64,000 nt of DNA from an uncultured Croceitalea sp. (GCA_947494805.1 CANLWK010000001.1:620001-684000), one strand, 5' to 3'; positions 7,975-18,558 are shown, numbered from the stretch's first letter. Numbers and translations are program-made. The notes: a model not told the origin generated them from the sequence alone.

Positions 7975-9318
7975 ATGATACAGAAGCTCAAAAATATAGG
8001 GAAAGAAAAGAACATCTCTTCATTGTTGACCAATGTAGTGATCGCATTTTTAGGATTGGTGAGCTTCATGTTGTTGACCCGACAGTTGAGCAAACCTCTT
8101 TTTGGTGATTGGGTACTTTTTATCACCTTGGCGACCTTTGTTGATCTATTGCGTTTTGGCTTGACAAGAACCTCAGTGGTTCGTTTGCTCGCGGGGGCGG
8201 ACAAAGAATCATATAAAAAATATTTAGGGTCTACGTACCGGATCAATCTCTTGTTGTTGGTAGCCATTGTATTTTTATGTTGGTCTATTTTAGGTATGCT
8301 GAACAGTTTTGAAGTTACCTTGAACCAAGGCTACGGACTCTTTCTCAAGTGGTACCCGCTTTTAGCCCTGTCCAATTTGGGCTGGAACACAGCATCGGCC
8401 CTTTTTCAGGCAGAACAGAACTTCAACCGCATGATGGTGGTACGTTTTGCAAACATCGGCCTTTTTGTATTGTTCTTAATCTTTAACGGGCTCTGGCTCC
8501 ATTGGGGACTTTTAGAAATTGTTTGGGTCAACTTGACCGTGAATATGATTTCAAGTTTATGGTGTACCCTTAAAAAGTGGGACGGTCTTCTTTTTCTTAA
8601 GAATGCCAACAGGGACACTGAGAAAGAACTTATCAATTTTGGAAAGTACTCTATGGGTACCTTGATAGGATCAAGCTTACTAAAAAGCGCAGATACACTG
8701 ATTATTGGTCTAAGCCCAGTTCTTGGCTCTGCGGGTATTGCCATGTACGCCATTCCACTAAAGTTGACCGACCTATTGGGCATACCCTTACGCAGTTTTA
8801 CCATGACAGCTTACCCTCGAATGTCAAAAAAGGCGATTGATGGTGATATCATAGGCGTTCGAAAAGTGTTCTATGCCTATTCAGGGGCCATAACGCTGCT
8901 GTTTGTTCCCGTTGCTATTTTCTGTTTCATTTTTGCGGAATATCTCATTTTGTTTTTGGGAGGTATGGCCTATCAAGATCACTTGCCATTATTGACCACC
9001 GTTTTTAGAGTCTTTACAGTATATACGCTTTTGTTGCCAGTAGATCGCTTTACGGGGGTTTTATTGGACAGTATCAACAGACCCAAATTGAATCTCTATA
9101 AGGTCATCTTTATGACCGTGGCCAACATATTGGTAGATGTTTTGGCCGTATTTGTGTTTGAAAGTCTGGTGGCCGTAGCTATTGGCACCGTTCTTTTTAC
9201 GGTTTTGGGTATTTTTTTGGGATTCTATTTTCTCAAAAAAGAAATTCAAATCAAATCGCGGCACATCTTGCCCGAAGGGATATTCTTTTTTAAAAATCTT
9301 AATACCTATCTCAGCTGA
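7975..9318 (+). CDS. Oligosaccharide flippase (Wzx-like)
   Basis: 447 residues, almost entirely hydrophobic, with about 12-14 predicted membrane segments and the layout of the MATE/MOP polysaccharide flippases: an N-terminal LLTNVVIAFLGLVSFMLLTRQL segment and short charged loops. It would flip undecaprenyl-linked repeat units across the inner membrane. Its ATG follows the stop of the Wzz-like gene directly, and its TGA overlaps the next ATG by one base, so translation is probably coupled. Family membership rests on topology and gene context more than on a catalytic motif. Confidence 0.85.
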   Translation: MIQKLKNIGKEKNISSLLTNVVIAFLGLVSFMLLTRQLSKPLFGDWVLFITLATFVDLLRFGLTRTSVVRLLAGADKESYKKYLGSTYRINLLLLVAIVFLCWSILGMLNSFEVTLNQGYGLFLKWYPLLALSNLGWNTASALFQAEQNFNRMMVVRFANIGLFVLFLIFNGLWLHWGLLEIVWVNLTVNMISSLWCTLKKWDGLLFLKNANRDTEKELINFGKYSMGTLIGSSLLKSADTLIIGLSPVLGSAGIAMYAIPLKLTDLLGIPLRSFTMTAYPRMSKKAIDGDIIGVRKVFYAYSGAITLLFVPVAIFCFIFAEYLILFLGGMAYQDHLPLLTTVFRVFTVYTLLLPVDRFTGVLLDSINRPKLNLYKVIFMTVANILVDVLAVFVFESLVAVAIGTVLFTVLGIFLGFYFLKKEIQIKSRHILPEGIFFFKNLNTYLS

Positions 9319-10817
9319 TGAATCCATTTCAAAAAACATATGGAACGGATCATTTAAAAGAGCCATTGCCCATTGCGATACTCTTATCGCTATGCGTGGC
9401 CTGTGCCCACTTGACAGCCTCTAAAGGACTCGTCGTTGGTATGGCCATTATAATTTTACCAATTGCCGTTGTCTATCTTGGGGTGCTGTTTGTAAAACCA
9501 AAGATTGGCTTGATGACGATTTTTGTTCTCAATTTTACAATTCTTGGGTTAGGGCGCTATGTGCCCATGACCTGGGGTCTTTTGATTGATGGACTACTAT
9601 TCTTAATGTACTTGGCCCTTTTCTTTAAGGCGTTTCATATTAAGATTCCATGGAGTCGTGCAAAATCACAATTGAGTTTGTTGGTCACCATTTGGTTTGG
9701 CTATGCCATGTTTCAAGCGGTAAATCCAGAAGCGGCAAGTATAGAAGCCTGGTTTTATGCCATGCGGGGCCTTGCACTCTATCAATGGATGATCGTACCG
9801 TTACTTTTTATCATTTATAACAAACCCAAGGACCTTAAAATCTTTTTGATCATTTGGGGCGTGATGTCTCTTTTAGGGACATTAAAGGGATGTCAACAGC
9901 TGTTCTTTGGTGTGGATCCGTTTGAGCAAAAATGGTTGGACAATGGTGGCGCATTGACACACGTGCTTTTTGGAAAACTGCGTATATTTTCATTTTACTC
10001 AGATGCCGGACAGTTTGGCGCGTCACAAGGGCACGCTGGTGTTGTCTTCGGGGTACTTGCTTTATTCGCAAAGAGCAAAAAATTTCGAATCTTTTGCATC
10101 ATCGTTTCATTGGCTGGGCTTTATGGTATGCTGATTTCGGGTACCAGAGGCGCTATTGCAGTGCCTGCAGCTGGTGGTATCATGTTCTTGATTCTTAGAA
10201 AGAACATTCCGATTTTGGTGTTGGGGGCGGTAATGGGTATTGGGGTGTACGTCTTTTTTGCACATACCACAATTCTGAACAACAACGCACAGGTTCGTCG
10301 AATGCGAACAGCTTTTGACCCGAATGATGCCTCGTTACAAGTGCGTTTGGCAAATCAACGAAAACTGAAAACATACCTCGCATCGCGACCCTTCGGTGGT
10401 GGTATAGGATCTACAGGAAACCGGGGGCAACGATTTACTCCGCATACGTTTTTGGCCAACACTGCAACCGATAGCTGGTTCGTTGCCATATGGGCCGATA
10501 CCGGAGTTGTTGGACTGTACCTGCATTTGTTCATTCTCTTTTTTGTATTGATTACAGGAGCCTATAATGTCATGTTCAAGTTAAAAGACGATTGGCTGAA
10601 AGGTCAGATCGCCGCATTGGTCTGTGGTATGTTCGGTATCATGGGTGCATCGTATGGCAATGGCGTTTTTGGCCAGTTTCCGACCTGTATTTTGATGTAC
10701 ACGGGTATGGTCTTTATGTTTATAGCACCGAGAATGGATAAAATGATTATGGAGGCAAAAGCAAAAAAAGAGGGCCAACCATTATCAAAAGAATTAGGAC
10801 AAGTGAGTCTTATATAA
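9318..10817 (+). CDS. O-antigen ligase/polymerase-like membrane protein (Wzy candidate)
   Basis: 499 residues with about 11-12 membrane segments and a large polar loop at roughly 320-390 containing RGQRFTPHTFLANTATDSWF. This matches the periplasmic loop of the O-antigen ligase family, where the H-(N/T)-x-x-(L/W) pattern is typical. In a locus that already has flippase and chain-length genes, it is the best candidate for the repeat-unit polymerase. It overlaps the flippase gene by one base, and the following glycosyltransferase starts 9 bp later. A ligase role cannot be excluded. Confidence 0.82.
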   Translation: MNPFQKTYGTDHLKEPLPIAILLSLCVACAHLTASKGLVVGMAIIILPIAVVYLGVLFVKPKIGLMTIFVLNFTILGLGRYVPMTWGLLIDGLLFLMYLALFFKAFHIKIPWSRAKSQLSLLVTIWFGYAMFQAVNPEAASIEAWFYAMRGLALYQWMIVPLLFIIYNKPKDLKIFLIIWGVMSLLGTLKGCQQLFFGVDPFEQKWLDNGGALTHVLFGKLRIFSFYSDAGQFGASQGHAGVVFGVLALFAKSKKFRIFCIIVSLAGLYGMLISGTRGAIAVPAAGGIMFLILRKNIPILVLGAVMGIGVYVFFAHTTILNNNAQVRRMRTAFDPNDASLQVRLANQRKLKTYLASRPFGGGIGSTGNRGQRFTPHTFLANTATDSWFVAIWADTGVVGLYLHLFILFFVLITGAYNVMFKLKDDWLKGQIAALVCGMFGIMGASYGNGVFGQFPTCILMYTGMVFMFIAPRMDKMIMEAKAKKEGQPLSKELGQVSLI

Positions 10818-10826
10818 TATAAAACT

Positions 10827-11729
10827 ATGAATACAATAGAACCATTGGTATCCATCATTACCATCAACTATAACGAGTCTGCCGTGACCCTAGATATGCT
10901 CAAATCATTACAGGGCCTGACGTATTCAAATGTTGAGGTCATTGTGGTTGACAATGCATCGCCCATTGATGATCCTGATGTGATCAAAGAACAATTTCCA
11001 AAGGTCAAATTGATTAAGAGTAAGAAAAACCTTGGTTTTGCGGGCGGCAATAATCTCGGTGTCAAAGAGGCCCGAGGAGACTATTTGTTGTTCATCAATA
11101 ACGATACCATCGTTCCGAAAGGCTTTATAGAGCCCTTGGTGAAAACCTTTGCACAAGACACTACCATTGGTATGGTAAGTCCCAAGATAAAGTTTCATTG
11201 GGATCCAACATTGATACAGTATGCCGGTTATACAAGAATGAACCAATGGACCATTAGAAACAATAGTATTGGGTACCGCCAGAAAGATGATGGTCGTTAT
11301 GATGTTGCTTGTGAAACCGAGTCTATACACGGTGCCGCCATGATGGTGCCAAAACATGTTGTTGAAACCGTTGGCATGATGACCGAAATCTACTTTCTAT
11401 ACTACGAAGAACATGATTGGGCCGAAATGATCAAGCGTGCGGGATATAAGATTTACTACCAACCAAAATCCTATATTTTACACAAAGAATCGCTGTCAAC
11501 AGGCAAGTTCAGTCCGTTGAAAACCTATTATATCGCCAGAAACCGTATCGTTTTTGCAAGGCGAAACTTTAAGCCCTTACAACTGTTTGTGAGCTTGTTG
11601 TTCCAAACTTTTATATCAATTCCAAAGAATACCATCACCTTTTTATTGAAAAGACAATTTGAACATTTAAGAGCGTTTTGGCGTGCTATTTTTTGGAACG
11701 TATCCCATAATCGAATTCTAAACACTTAA
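10827..11729 (+). CDS. Family 2 glycosyltransferase (rhamnosyltransferase-like)
   Basis: A 300-residue cytoplasmic GT-A enzyme. It opens with VSIITINYN, has VIVVDNASPIDDP for nucleotide binding and an acidic metal site in FINNDT (the DxD position). Downstream is the acceptor region EHDWAEMIKRAGY, followed by HKES as in rhamnosyltransferase-like GT2 proteins. A basic, hydrophobic C-terminus (~250-300) may dock on the membrane. It lies 9 bp after the polymerase candidate. A rhamnosyl donor is plausible because the window contains a full dTDP-rhamnose operon, but donor specificity cannot be read from sequence. Confidence 0.88.
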   Translation: MNTIEPLVSIITINYNESAVTLDMLKSLQGLTYSNVEVIVVDNASPIDDPDVIKEQFPKVKLIKSKKNLGFAGGNNLGVKEARGDYLLFINNDTIVPKGFIEPLVKTFAQDTTIGMVSPKIKFHWDPTLIQYAGYTRMNQWTIRNNSIGYRQKDDGRYDVACETESIHGAAMMVPKHVVETVGMMTEIYFLYYEEHDWAEMIKRAGYKIYYQPKSYILHKESLSTGKFSPLKTYYIARNRIVFARRNFKPLQLFVSLLFQTFISIPKNTITFLLKRQFEHLRAFWRAIFWNVSHNRILNT

Positions 11730-11749
11730 TCTTTTAATTCCCCAAAATC

Positions 11750-13714
11750 ATGAAAACTTTAAAACTATTTCTACCAATACTGTTGCTATTCTGCTTTGCA
11801 GGATGCGTCAGTGAAAGTGATTTGGACCAAAATCTTACCGACGATGAAATTGGCGGTTCTGACGATGTTGATCCAAACGACCCTTTGAGCGCCCTTAATG
11901 TTTCGGCAAATTTTGATTATGCCACCAGTAAAGAGGTGACCGTTGAGCTTGATGTACCCTTAAACTTAAAAGGAGCTGTGTTCACGCTTTATGGAAAAAC
12001 GGGAGCTCAAGACAGTACACGTATCGGTAAAGGAACTTTTGATGATGCCGGACATTATGAAAAACAGTTTACCCTGAGTGCCCGTGCAGACAGTCTACTT
12101 GTATTTTCGAACTATATCGGTTTGATTGACAATGTGCGACTATCTGTTGAAAACGGAAATGCGACTTTTGATTATCGTCCGTATTATGATCGATCAAGTA
12201 CGGCCGGTAAAGCCAGGTCAAGATCAGAGCGACCATCCCGTTTTGCTAAAAGCGTAGATAACTATGAGTTTATCGACACGTTCGATTTTTGGGGTCTACC
12301 CGATAACTTGGCATTTTCAGATGTCATTGAGCAAAATCTACTTGATGATATCAACGCTTCATTGCCCGAGAACGTACCGGGCGGCATACCCGTTACCAAT
12401 CCTGATTATTTGGCAGGTAAGGAGACCAATCTTATTATCACCAAAGAGGCTGATGTATGGGTCACTTTTGTCTCTGAAGGGGCTGGTTATCGTAATGTCT
12501 TGGGCTATTACACCCATGCCATTGGCGAAGAACCTACCTCGGCTGATGAGATTGATCCACATTATGTGATTTTTCCCAATGTATCAATGCTCTATTCTGG
12601 TGGATCATTGATTCCGGGAGACCGAGTGTATTTAGGCAGGTTTCCAGCAAATACTGTGGTGTCATGGTTTTTGGTGCCCAATGGTTGGAACTGGGGGAGT
12701 ATCCGTCAAAATAACACGGTGTATTATTCCAATCCTGATTTCAATCCTGAAAGTACGCCTGAAAAAAGAAACCATATGGTACTGTTGTATGATGAAGGTC
12801 GTGAGTTGACCCTGTTGGGCTTTGAAGATCTGTTTAGAGATGGCCCAACGGATGATGATTACAACGATGCTGTTTTTTATGCGAAATCAAACCCCGTAGA
12901 TGCCATTCAGATTGGTAATTTGGCACAAATAAAACCGGCTACCGATGCTGATGGTGATGGTATCAATGATGAATTGGATGATTTTCCGTTTGACCCAGAT
13001 AAGGCTTTTAACAACTTTTCTCCATCGGTGAATTCTACTGGTAAATTAGTGTTTGAAGATTTATGGCCGAGCAAGGGAGATTATGACTTTAATGATCTAG
13101 GTTTGGACTATGCCTTTAACCTAATTGCCAATGCCAATAATTTGGTAACCTCCATTGACGCTACTTTTACCATTGAAGAGATTGGTGGTTCACTAAAAAA
13201 CGGTTTTGGTTTTGTATTGCCCATTGACCCAGGTTTAGTGGAGAGTATTGATGGTCAAATTTTGAATGCCGGCTATGAAACGGTGGCCGCCAATGGAACG
13301 GAAACGGGCACTGCGACCAATGAAACAGTAATCTTGGTAGTGGGCAATGCCTTTGATTTAAAAGGTACGACCGTAACGGTCAATATAGAATTCAATACCC
13401 CTGTTGATGAGAGCTTATTGGGTGAAATACCATTCAATACTTTTTTGATAGCCAATGGTGATCGCGCAAGAGAGGTGCACCTTCCAGATTTAGCACCGAC
13501 AAGTAAAGCAGGTTACTTGGGTACAGGAGATGATTTTTCAGACCCCTCAATTGGTAGGTACTACAAAACAGAGACCAATCTTCCATGGGCATTGAACATC
13601 TATGAGAACTTTAATACACCACCAGAATCCGTACCAATTACATTGCAGTATCCACGTTTTGTAAACTGGGCCAACTCAGGTGGTACCGAGGCTTTAGATT
13701 GGTACCAGCGTTAA
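11750..13714 (+). CDS. LruC-domain lipoprotein
   Basis: 654 residues. A lipoprotein signal ends in CFAGC, placing Cys-19 or so at the acylation site. The middle (~300-385) has a DUF4114-like segment around GFEDLFRDGPTDDDYNDAVFY. Then comes an acidic calcium-binding-type repeat (DADGDGINDELDDFPFDPD) leading into an LruC domain at ~425-640 (KLVFEDLWPSKGDYDFNDL). It is probably anchored in the outer membrane and exposed. It is embedded between glycosyltransferase and nucleotide-sugar genes on the same strand, 20 bp after the GT2 gene, so a role in holding or organising the polymer at the surface is reasonable but unproven. Confidence 0.85.
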   Translation: MKTLKLFLPILLLFCFAGCVSESDLDQNLTDDEIGGSDDVDPNDPLSALNVSANFDYATSKEVTVELDVPLNLKGAVFTLYGKTGAQDSTRIGKGTFDDAGHYEKQFTLSARADSLLVFSNYIGLIDNVRLSVENGNATFDYRPYYDRSSTAGKARSRSERPSRFAKSVDNYEFIDTFDFWGLPDNLAFSDVIEQNLLDDINASLPENVPGGIPVTNPDYLAGKETNLIITKEADVWVTFVSEGAGYRNVLGYYTHAIGEEPTSADEIDPHYVIFPNVSMLYSGGSLIPGDRVYLGRFPANTVVSWFLVPNGWNWGSIRQNNTVYYSNPDFNPESTPEKRNHMVLLYDEGRELTLLGFEDLFRDGPTDDDYNDAVFYAKSNPVDAIQIGNLAQIKPATDADGDGINDELDDFPFDPDKAFNNFSPSVNSTGKLVFEDLWPSKGDYDFNDLGLDYAFNLIANANNLVTSIDATFTIEEIGGSLKNGFGFVLPIDPGLVESIDGQILNAGYETVAANGTETGTATNETVILVVGNAFDLKGTTVTVNIEFNTPVDESLLGEIPFNTFLIANGDRAREVHLPDLAPTSKAGYLGTGDDFSDPSIGRYYKTETNLPWALNIYENFNTPPESVPITLQYPRFVNWANSGGTEALDWYQR

Positions 13715-13785
13715 AATCAGCATGAAAATAATGGATTGACAACGATTATATATCGTTTCACAACAATATTTTCTAAACTTAAAAA

Positions 13786-13805
13786 TGTAAGATAATATTT
13801 ACAAA
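13786..13805 (+). promoter_or_regulatory. TGTAA/TTACA inverted repeat upstream of ugd
   Basis: In the 115-bp gap between the LruC gene and ugd, TGTAA and TTACA face each other 25-45 bp before the ATG, inside an AT-rich stretch that includes ATATTTACAAA. The same ATATTTACAAA with an inverted TTACA/TGTAA pair occurs just before rfbB (28281-28299). It could be a shared operator or simply AT-rich leader DNA. Confidence 0.25.
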
Positions 13806-13829
13806 TAAATAACGAAAAAACTTTAATAA

Positions 13830-15176
13830 ATGAATATTGCAGTAATAGGTACGGGATATGTTGGTTTGGTTACCGGCACTTGTTTCGCAGAGACGGGTAT
13901 TAATGTGGTCTGTGTCGACATTGACAAAAAAAAGGTAGATATGCTCCGCAATGGAGAAGTGCCTATTTACGAACCAGGTCTTGATGCGTTGTTAGAACGT
14001 AATATTGATAAAGGTAGAATCTCTTTTACAACGAGCCTTCAAAAAGCCATTAAAGATTGTGAGGCCGTTTTTATTGCTGTGGGTACACCACCTGACGAAG
14101 ATGGCAGTGCCGACTTGAAGTATGTATTAGGTGTAGCTCGAGAGATAGGCCAGCATATGCAAGACTACAAAGTGGTCATTACAAAGAGTACGGTACCCGT
14201 AGGTACATCGTACAAGGTAAAGGCCGCCATTGAAGAAGAGTTGGTGAAGCGTGGCGAGCGCATTCCATTTGACGTGGCCTCAAACCCTGAATTTTTAAAA
14301 GAGGGCAGTGCCGTTGATGATTTTTTGAAGCCTGACCGCATTGTTGTCGGTATTGAAAGCAAGCGTGCCGAGAAGGTGATGAAGCGTTTATACAAGCCGT
14401 TTTTAATGAACGGTCACCCATTGTTGTTCATGGATATTTTTTCATCAGAGATGACCAAATATGCCGCCAACTCTATGTTGGCCACCAAAATCAGTTTCAT
14501 GAACGATATCGCCAACCTATGTGAATTGGTCGGCGCGAATGTTGATTTGGTGCGTAAGGGTATCGGTTCTGATGCAAGAATCGGCAATAAGTTTATCTAC
14601 CCCGGTACGGGTTATGGTGGTAGCTGTTTTCCAAAAGATGTACAGGCGTTGGTTCGTACAGCAGATGAGTACGGACATTCCTTAGAAGTCTTAAAAGCCG
14701 TTGAAGCCGTTAATTACCGTCAGAAGTCTGTGCTTGTTGAAAAGATAAAAAGTCATTTTGGAGAGAATCTAAAGGGAAAACAATTTGGTCTTTGGGGCCT
14801 TGCCTTCAAACCTAAAACCGATGACATGCGCGAAGCGCCGTCGTTGGTCATTATTGAGCAATTAAAGGCCATGGGTGCCAATATCCGTGCCTATGACCCA
14901 GTCGCCATGGAAGAAGCAAAACGCATTTTGGGTGATTCCATAGAATATGCCAAAGATGAGTATGATGCATGTATCGACGCAGACGCCATGATTGTTGTAA
15001 CCGAATGGTCTGAATTCCGTATGCCAAACTTTAGGATTCTTGAAAAACTAATGAACGAACATACCATTTTTGATGGTCGAAATGTATACGACCCAGAAGA
15101 AATGGAGGAAATCGGATTCAGCTATTATAGTATAGGTAGAGAATCGGTTACGTTAACGACTTCGGCAGAAGCATAA
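13830..15176 (+). CDS. ugd: UDP-glucose 6-dehydrogenase
   Basis: This 448-residue enzyme oxidises UDP-glucose to UDP-glucuronate with two NAD+. It shows the N-terminal Rossmann motif [10 protein letters not shown], the substrate loop [19 protein letters not shown], and the catalytic Cys near residue 266 in YGGSCFPKD. The C-terminal UDP-binding domain begins near 315 with [18 protein letters not shown]. The length is normal for the family. The next gene is UDP-glucuronate decarboxylase, so the product flows to UDP-xylose. It begins after a 115-bp gap, the largest inside the locus, which may hold an internal promoter. Confidence 0.96.
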   Translation: MNIAVIGTGYVGLVTGTCFAETGINVVCVDIDKKKVDMLRNGEVPIYEPGLDALLERNIDKGRISFTTSLQKAIKDCEAVFIAVGTPPDEDGSADLKYVLGVAREIGQHMQDYKVVITKSTVPVGTSYKVKAAIEEELVKRGERIPFDVASNPEFLKEGSAVDDFLKPDRIVVGIESKRAEKVMKRLYKPFLMNGHPLLFMDIFSSEMTKYAANSMLATKISFMNDIANLCELVGANVDLVRKGIGSDARIGNKFIYPGTGYGGSCFPKDVQALVRTADEYGHSLEVLKAVEAVNYRQKSVLVEKIKSHFGENLKGKQFGLWGLAFKPKTDDMREAPSLVIIEQLKAMGANIRAYDPVAMEEAKRILGDSIEYAKDEYDACIDADAMIVVTEWSEFRMPNFRILEKLMNEHTIFDGRNVYDPEEMEEIGFSYYSIGRESVTLTTSAEA

Positions 15177-15196
15177 ACCTAAAAATCAAGAAAATC

Positions 15197-16165
15197 ATGA
15201 AAAGAATATTAGTAACCGGGGGTGCAGGTTTTGTAGGTTCACATTTGTGTGAGCGACTGCTAAAAGAGGGAAATGAAGTGGTCTGTATGGATAATTACTT
15301 TACCGGACGTAAAAGTAAAATTGTGCACCTAATGGACAACCCTTACTTTGAATTGATACGTCATGACGTTACGTTGCCCTATTTTATCGAAGTTGATGAA
15401 ATATACAACTTGGCGTGTCCGGCTTCACCGGTACACTACCAGCATAACCCTATCAAGACTATCAAGACTTCGGTATTGGGTGCCATCAATATGTTGGGGT
15501 TGGCGAAACGCATCAAGGCAAAAATTTTACAGGCATCAACTAGTGAGGTCTACGGCGACCCCGAGATTCATCCACAACCTGAAGATTATTGGGGGCATGT
15601 GAACCCTATTGGTATACGCTCTTGTTATGACGAAGGCAAGCGATGTGCAGAATCGTTGTTTGTGAACTACCATGAGTCAAATGATGTACTTGTCAAAATT
15701 ATACGAATCTTCAATACGTACGGTCCGCGCATGGAGCCAGACGATGGCCGTGTGGTTTCCAACTTTATCATGCAGGCCCTTCAGGGTCAAGATATCACGG
15801 TATTTGGTGATGGAACGCAAACGAGAAGTTTTCAATATGTAAGTGACCTTGTTGACGGTATGATCAAAATGATGGGCACCGAAGACGATTTTATCGGACC
15901 TATCAATATTGGTAACCCAGGCGAGTTTACCATGCTCGAACTGGCCGAAACAATTATTGACCTAACAGGCTCAAACTCAAAAATCATTCATCTACCATTG
16001 CCTTCAGATGACCCGATGCAGCGCAAGCCAGATATTAGACTTGCACAAGAGAAATTGCAAGACTGGAAACCTTCCGTTGATTTGCGAACAGGTCTTGAAA
16101 AGACCATTTCTTACTTTGATGGCATGCTTCAAGATAAGTCGATCAAGGCTCTGGTGAATTCATAA
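15197..16165 (+). CDS. UDP-glucuronate decarboxylase (UDP-xylose synthase)
   Basis: This 322-residue extended SDR enzyme converts UDP-glucuronate to UDP-xylose. It has the NAD motif [10 protein letters not shown], the loop [11 protein letters not shown] characteristic of this subfamily, TSEVYGDP, and the active-site Tyr and Lys in YDEGK (with the expected ARG-like region [10 protein letters not shown]). The short length without a transferase domain separates it from ArnA-type enzymes. It lies 20 bp after ugd, and the pair supplies UDP-GlcA and UDP-Xyl, predicting a xylose- or uronate-containing polymer. Confidence 0.94.
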   Translation: MKRILVTGGAGFVGSHLCERLLKEGNEVVCMDNYFTGRKSKIVHLMDNPYFELIRHDVTLPYFIEVDEIYNLACPASPVHYQHNPIKTIKTSVLGAINMLGLAKRIKAKILQASTSEVYGDPEIHPQPEDYWGHVNPIGIRSCYDEGKRCAESLFVNYHESNDVLVKIIRIFNTYGPRMEPDDGRVVSNFIMQALQGQDITVFGDGTQTRSFQYVSDLVDGMIKMMGTEDDFIGPINIGNPGEFTMLELAETIIDLTGSNSKIIHLPLPSDDPMQRKPDIRLAQEKLQDWKPSVDLRTGLEKTISYFDGMLQDKSIKALVNS

Positions 16166-16179
16166 TAAAGGAAATTCTG

Positions 16180-17385
16180 ATGGATGTATTACAAGTTTTG
16201 TTCAATGGTGTTGAAATTGTCCTTTTGGGATATTTGGGTTTTGCATCCGTCTATATATTTCTATTTGCCTTTGCAGGACTTTTTAGTGCTAAAAAACGGG
16301 AAACCATCATCAACAAAGAACGAAAGTTCGCGGTTTTGATTCCCGGGTACAAAGAAGACAACGTCATTGTTGAGGTCGCTCGAAGAGCTTTGGAACAGAG
16401 TTACCCTGAAGCACTTTTTGAGGTGGTGGTCATTGCTGATTCTTTTCAGCCGATAACCCTTCAAAAATTAAAGAAATTGCCCATACGCGTGGTTGAGGTA
16501 GCTTTTGAGAAGAGCACCAAATCAAAAGCATTGAACAAGGCCATGGAGACCATCGGCGACCAATACCATGTGGCTTTGGTTCTTGATGCGGACAACATTA
16601 TGGAATTTGATTTTATCGAGCGTATCAATGAGGCTTTTAACAAGGGGTACAAAGTGGTACAAGGGCATCGTGCAGCGAAAAACACCAATACGCCCATGGC
16701 CATTTTAGACGCCATAAGTGAAGAGGTCAACAATCATATTTTTAGAAAAGGACATCGTGTTCTTGGGCTTTCATCGGCATTGATCGGTTCGGGCATGGCC
16801 TTTGACTACCATTTTTTCAAAAGTACCATGGCCAAAGTAAATGCCGTTGGTGGCTTTGATAAAGAATTGGAACTCAAACTGCTCAAGGATAGAAATCAAA
16901 TTGAATACTTGCATGATGCCTTGGTATTGGACGAAAAAGTACAGAAATCAGAAGTGTTCGCCAACCAACGAAAGCGATGGTTGTCAGCGCAGTTTATCTA
17001 TTTCAAACGGTACTTTGCTTCGGGCGTTCGAGAGTTGTTCTTAAAAGGAAATATTGATTTTGCCGATAAGGTTTATCAAATGGTGTCACCACCACGAATT
17101 CTATTATTGGGTTCGGTTATGCTCATTACCATGGTTTATGCCATTTTCGATTTTGTAACTATCGATTTTGGTTTGTTTATCCCATCCTACTATTGGTATA
17201 CCATTGCTGCCTTGACCGTTCTGGCATTTTTTATGTCAGTACCCAAAAAATTCTATTCCCTCTCAACACTCAATGCGATGTTGACATTGCCAAGAGCTTT
17301 CGGAGTCATGTTTCTATCATTGTTCAAGTTGAAAGGGGCAAACAAAAAATTCATTCATACCCAGCACGGTACAATTAATACCTAA
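16180..17385 (+). CDS. Membrane family 2 glycosyltransferase with QxxRW motif
   Basis: 401 residues with an N-terminal membrane helix (~8-33), a GT-A domain (AVLIPGYKED start, DADN metal site, acceptor region before residue 250) and QRKRW at about residue 266, the QxxRW motif of processive synthases such as cellulose and hyaluronan synthase. Two or three membrane helices follow (~305-380). It differs from the simple GT2 enzymes of the locus in this motif. It may add several identical sugars or just use the same acceptor-binding architecture. It sits 14 bp after the decarboxylase. Confidence 0.88.
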   Translation: MDVLQVLFNGVEIVLLGYLGFASVYIFLFAFAGLFSAKKRETIINKERKFAVLIPGYKEDNVIVEVARRALEQSYPEALFEVVVIADSFQPITLQKLKKLPIRVVEVAFEKSTKSKALNKAMETIGDQYHVALVLDADNIMEFDFIERINEAFNKGYKVVQGHRAAKNTNTPMAILDAISEEVNNHIFRKGHRVLGLSSALIGSGMAFDYHFFKSTMAKVNAVGGFDKELELKLLKDRNQIEYLHDALVLDEKVQKSEVFANQRKRWLSAQFIYFKRYFASGVRELFLKGNIDFADKVYQMVSPPRILLLGSVMLITMVYAIFDFVTIDFGLFIPSYYWYTIAALTVLAFFMSVPKKFYSLSTLNAMLTLPRAFGVMFLSLFKLKGANKKFIHTQHGTINT

Positions 17386-17394
17386 ATAGACAAC

Positions 17395-18558
17395 ATGAAA
17401 ATCGGAATTGAAGGTCAGCGACTTTTTAGAAAAAAGAAGCATGGTATGGATATGGTGGCTCTTGAACTTATTAAGAACCTTCAACGAATTGACCAAAAGA
17501 ACGAGTATGTCGTTTTCGTGAAGCCCGATGAAGACAACACCTGTATTCCCAAAGCTGAAAATTTTAAAATTGTTGAGTTGCGTTCAAGATTTGGTTACCC
17601 GGGTTGGGAACAGTGGGCCTTGCCCAGAGCGGCCCTCCGTGAAGGATGTGACGTGCTGCATTGCACAAGCAATACGGGTCCAATTTTCTCAAGAGTGCCT
17701 TTGGTGACCACTTTGCATGATATTATTTATTTGGAAAGTATTAGCATCTTCAAAAAAGAAGGTACCTGGTACCAAAAACTGGGTAATATGTACCGCAGGT
17801 ATTTTGTGCCGCCGGTCATTAAAAAAAGCAAAAAGGTCATTACGGTATCGAACTACGAAAAGCACCGTATCAACAAATATTTCGGTTTTAGGGATAATCG
17901 CCTGCAAGCCATCTACAATGGTGTGGGCGAACATTTTAAAAAAGTGACCGATACTAAAACTTTGACCATGGTCGGCAATCAATTCAACCTGCCCGAAAAG
18001 TTTTTCTTCTTTTTGGGAAATACCGACCCAAAAAAAAATACGATCGGTGTATTGCGTGCATTTGCGCAATTCAACCAGAATTATAGGAAGCAGTACAAGC
18101 TGGTCATGTTAGATTATGATGAGGTTGAACTACAACGTATTTTAACTGCTATAGGGCACCCTGAACTACGTGAGTTGATACAACTGTTAGGCTATGTGCC
18201 CAATGACCAACTGCCGGCCATAATAAGTCAGTGTACCATTTTTTTATACCCTTCATTGAGAGAAAGTTTTGGTATACCCATTTTAGAGGGTATGGCATGT
18301 GGTGTGCCCGTAATTACATCAAATACATCATCAATGCCTGAAGTGGCAGGTGAAGGGGCCGCATTGATTATTGACCCATTCAATCCCAAAGAAATCGCAA
18401 ATGCCATGGAAACACTGGTTGAAGACAGAATGCTCGCAGCATTATTGGCAGAAAAGGGTATTGAAAGGGCAAAGCATTTTTCATGGAAACTGATGGCAGA
18501 AAATGTCTTGGCATTGTATCAAGAAGTATGTCAAGAGTTAAATCGAGTAGCATCATGA
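17395..18558 (+). CDS. Family 4 (GT-B) glycosyltransferase
   Basis: 387 residues of GT-B fold. The C-terminal half carries the family 4 donor-binding signature: FFFLGNTDPKKN, then LYPSLRESFGIPILEGMACGVPVITSNTSSMPEVAGEGA, with the conserved E-x7-E pattern. The N-terminal half contains HDIIYLES and SNYEKHRINKYF, typical acceptor-domain elements. It is cytoplasmic and presumably extends the lipid-linked repeat unit. It starts 9 bp after the GT2 gene. Its TGA overlaps the ATG of the next glycosyltransferase (ATGA), implying coupled translation. The sugar is unknown. Confidence 0.92.
   Translation: MKIGIEGQRLFRKKKHGMDMVALELIKNLQRIDQKNEYVVFVKPDEDNTCIPKAENFKIVELRSRFGYPGWEQWALPRAALREGCDVLHCTSNTGPIFSRVPLVTTLHDIIYLESISIFKKEGTWYQKLGNMYRRYFVPPVIKKSKKVITVSNYEKHRINKYFGFRDNRLQAIYNGVGEHFKKVTDTKTLTMVGNQFNLPEKFFFFLGNTDPKKNTIGVLRAFAQFNQNYRKQYKLVMLDYDEVELQRILTAIGHPELRELIQLLGYVPNDQLPAIISQCTIFLYPSLRESFGIPILEGMACGVPVITSNTSSMPEVAGEGAALIIDPFNPKEIANAMETLVEDRMLAALLAEKGIERAKHFSWKLMAENVLALYQEVCQELNRVAS

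Noticed and set aside
18483-18554. Upstream extension of the glycosyltransferase at 18555
   Set aside because: Would overlap the previous gene by 76 bp; the ATGA start is more natural.
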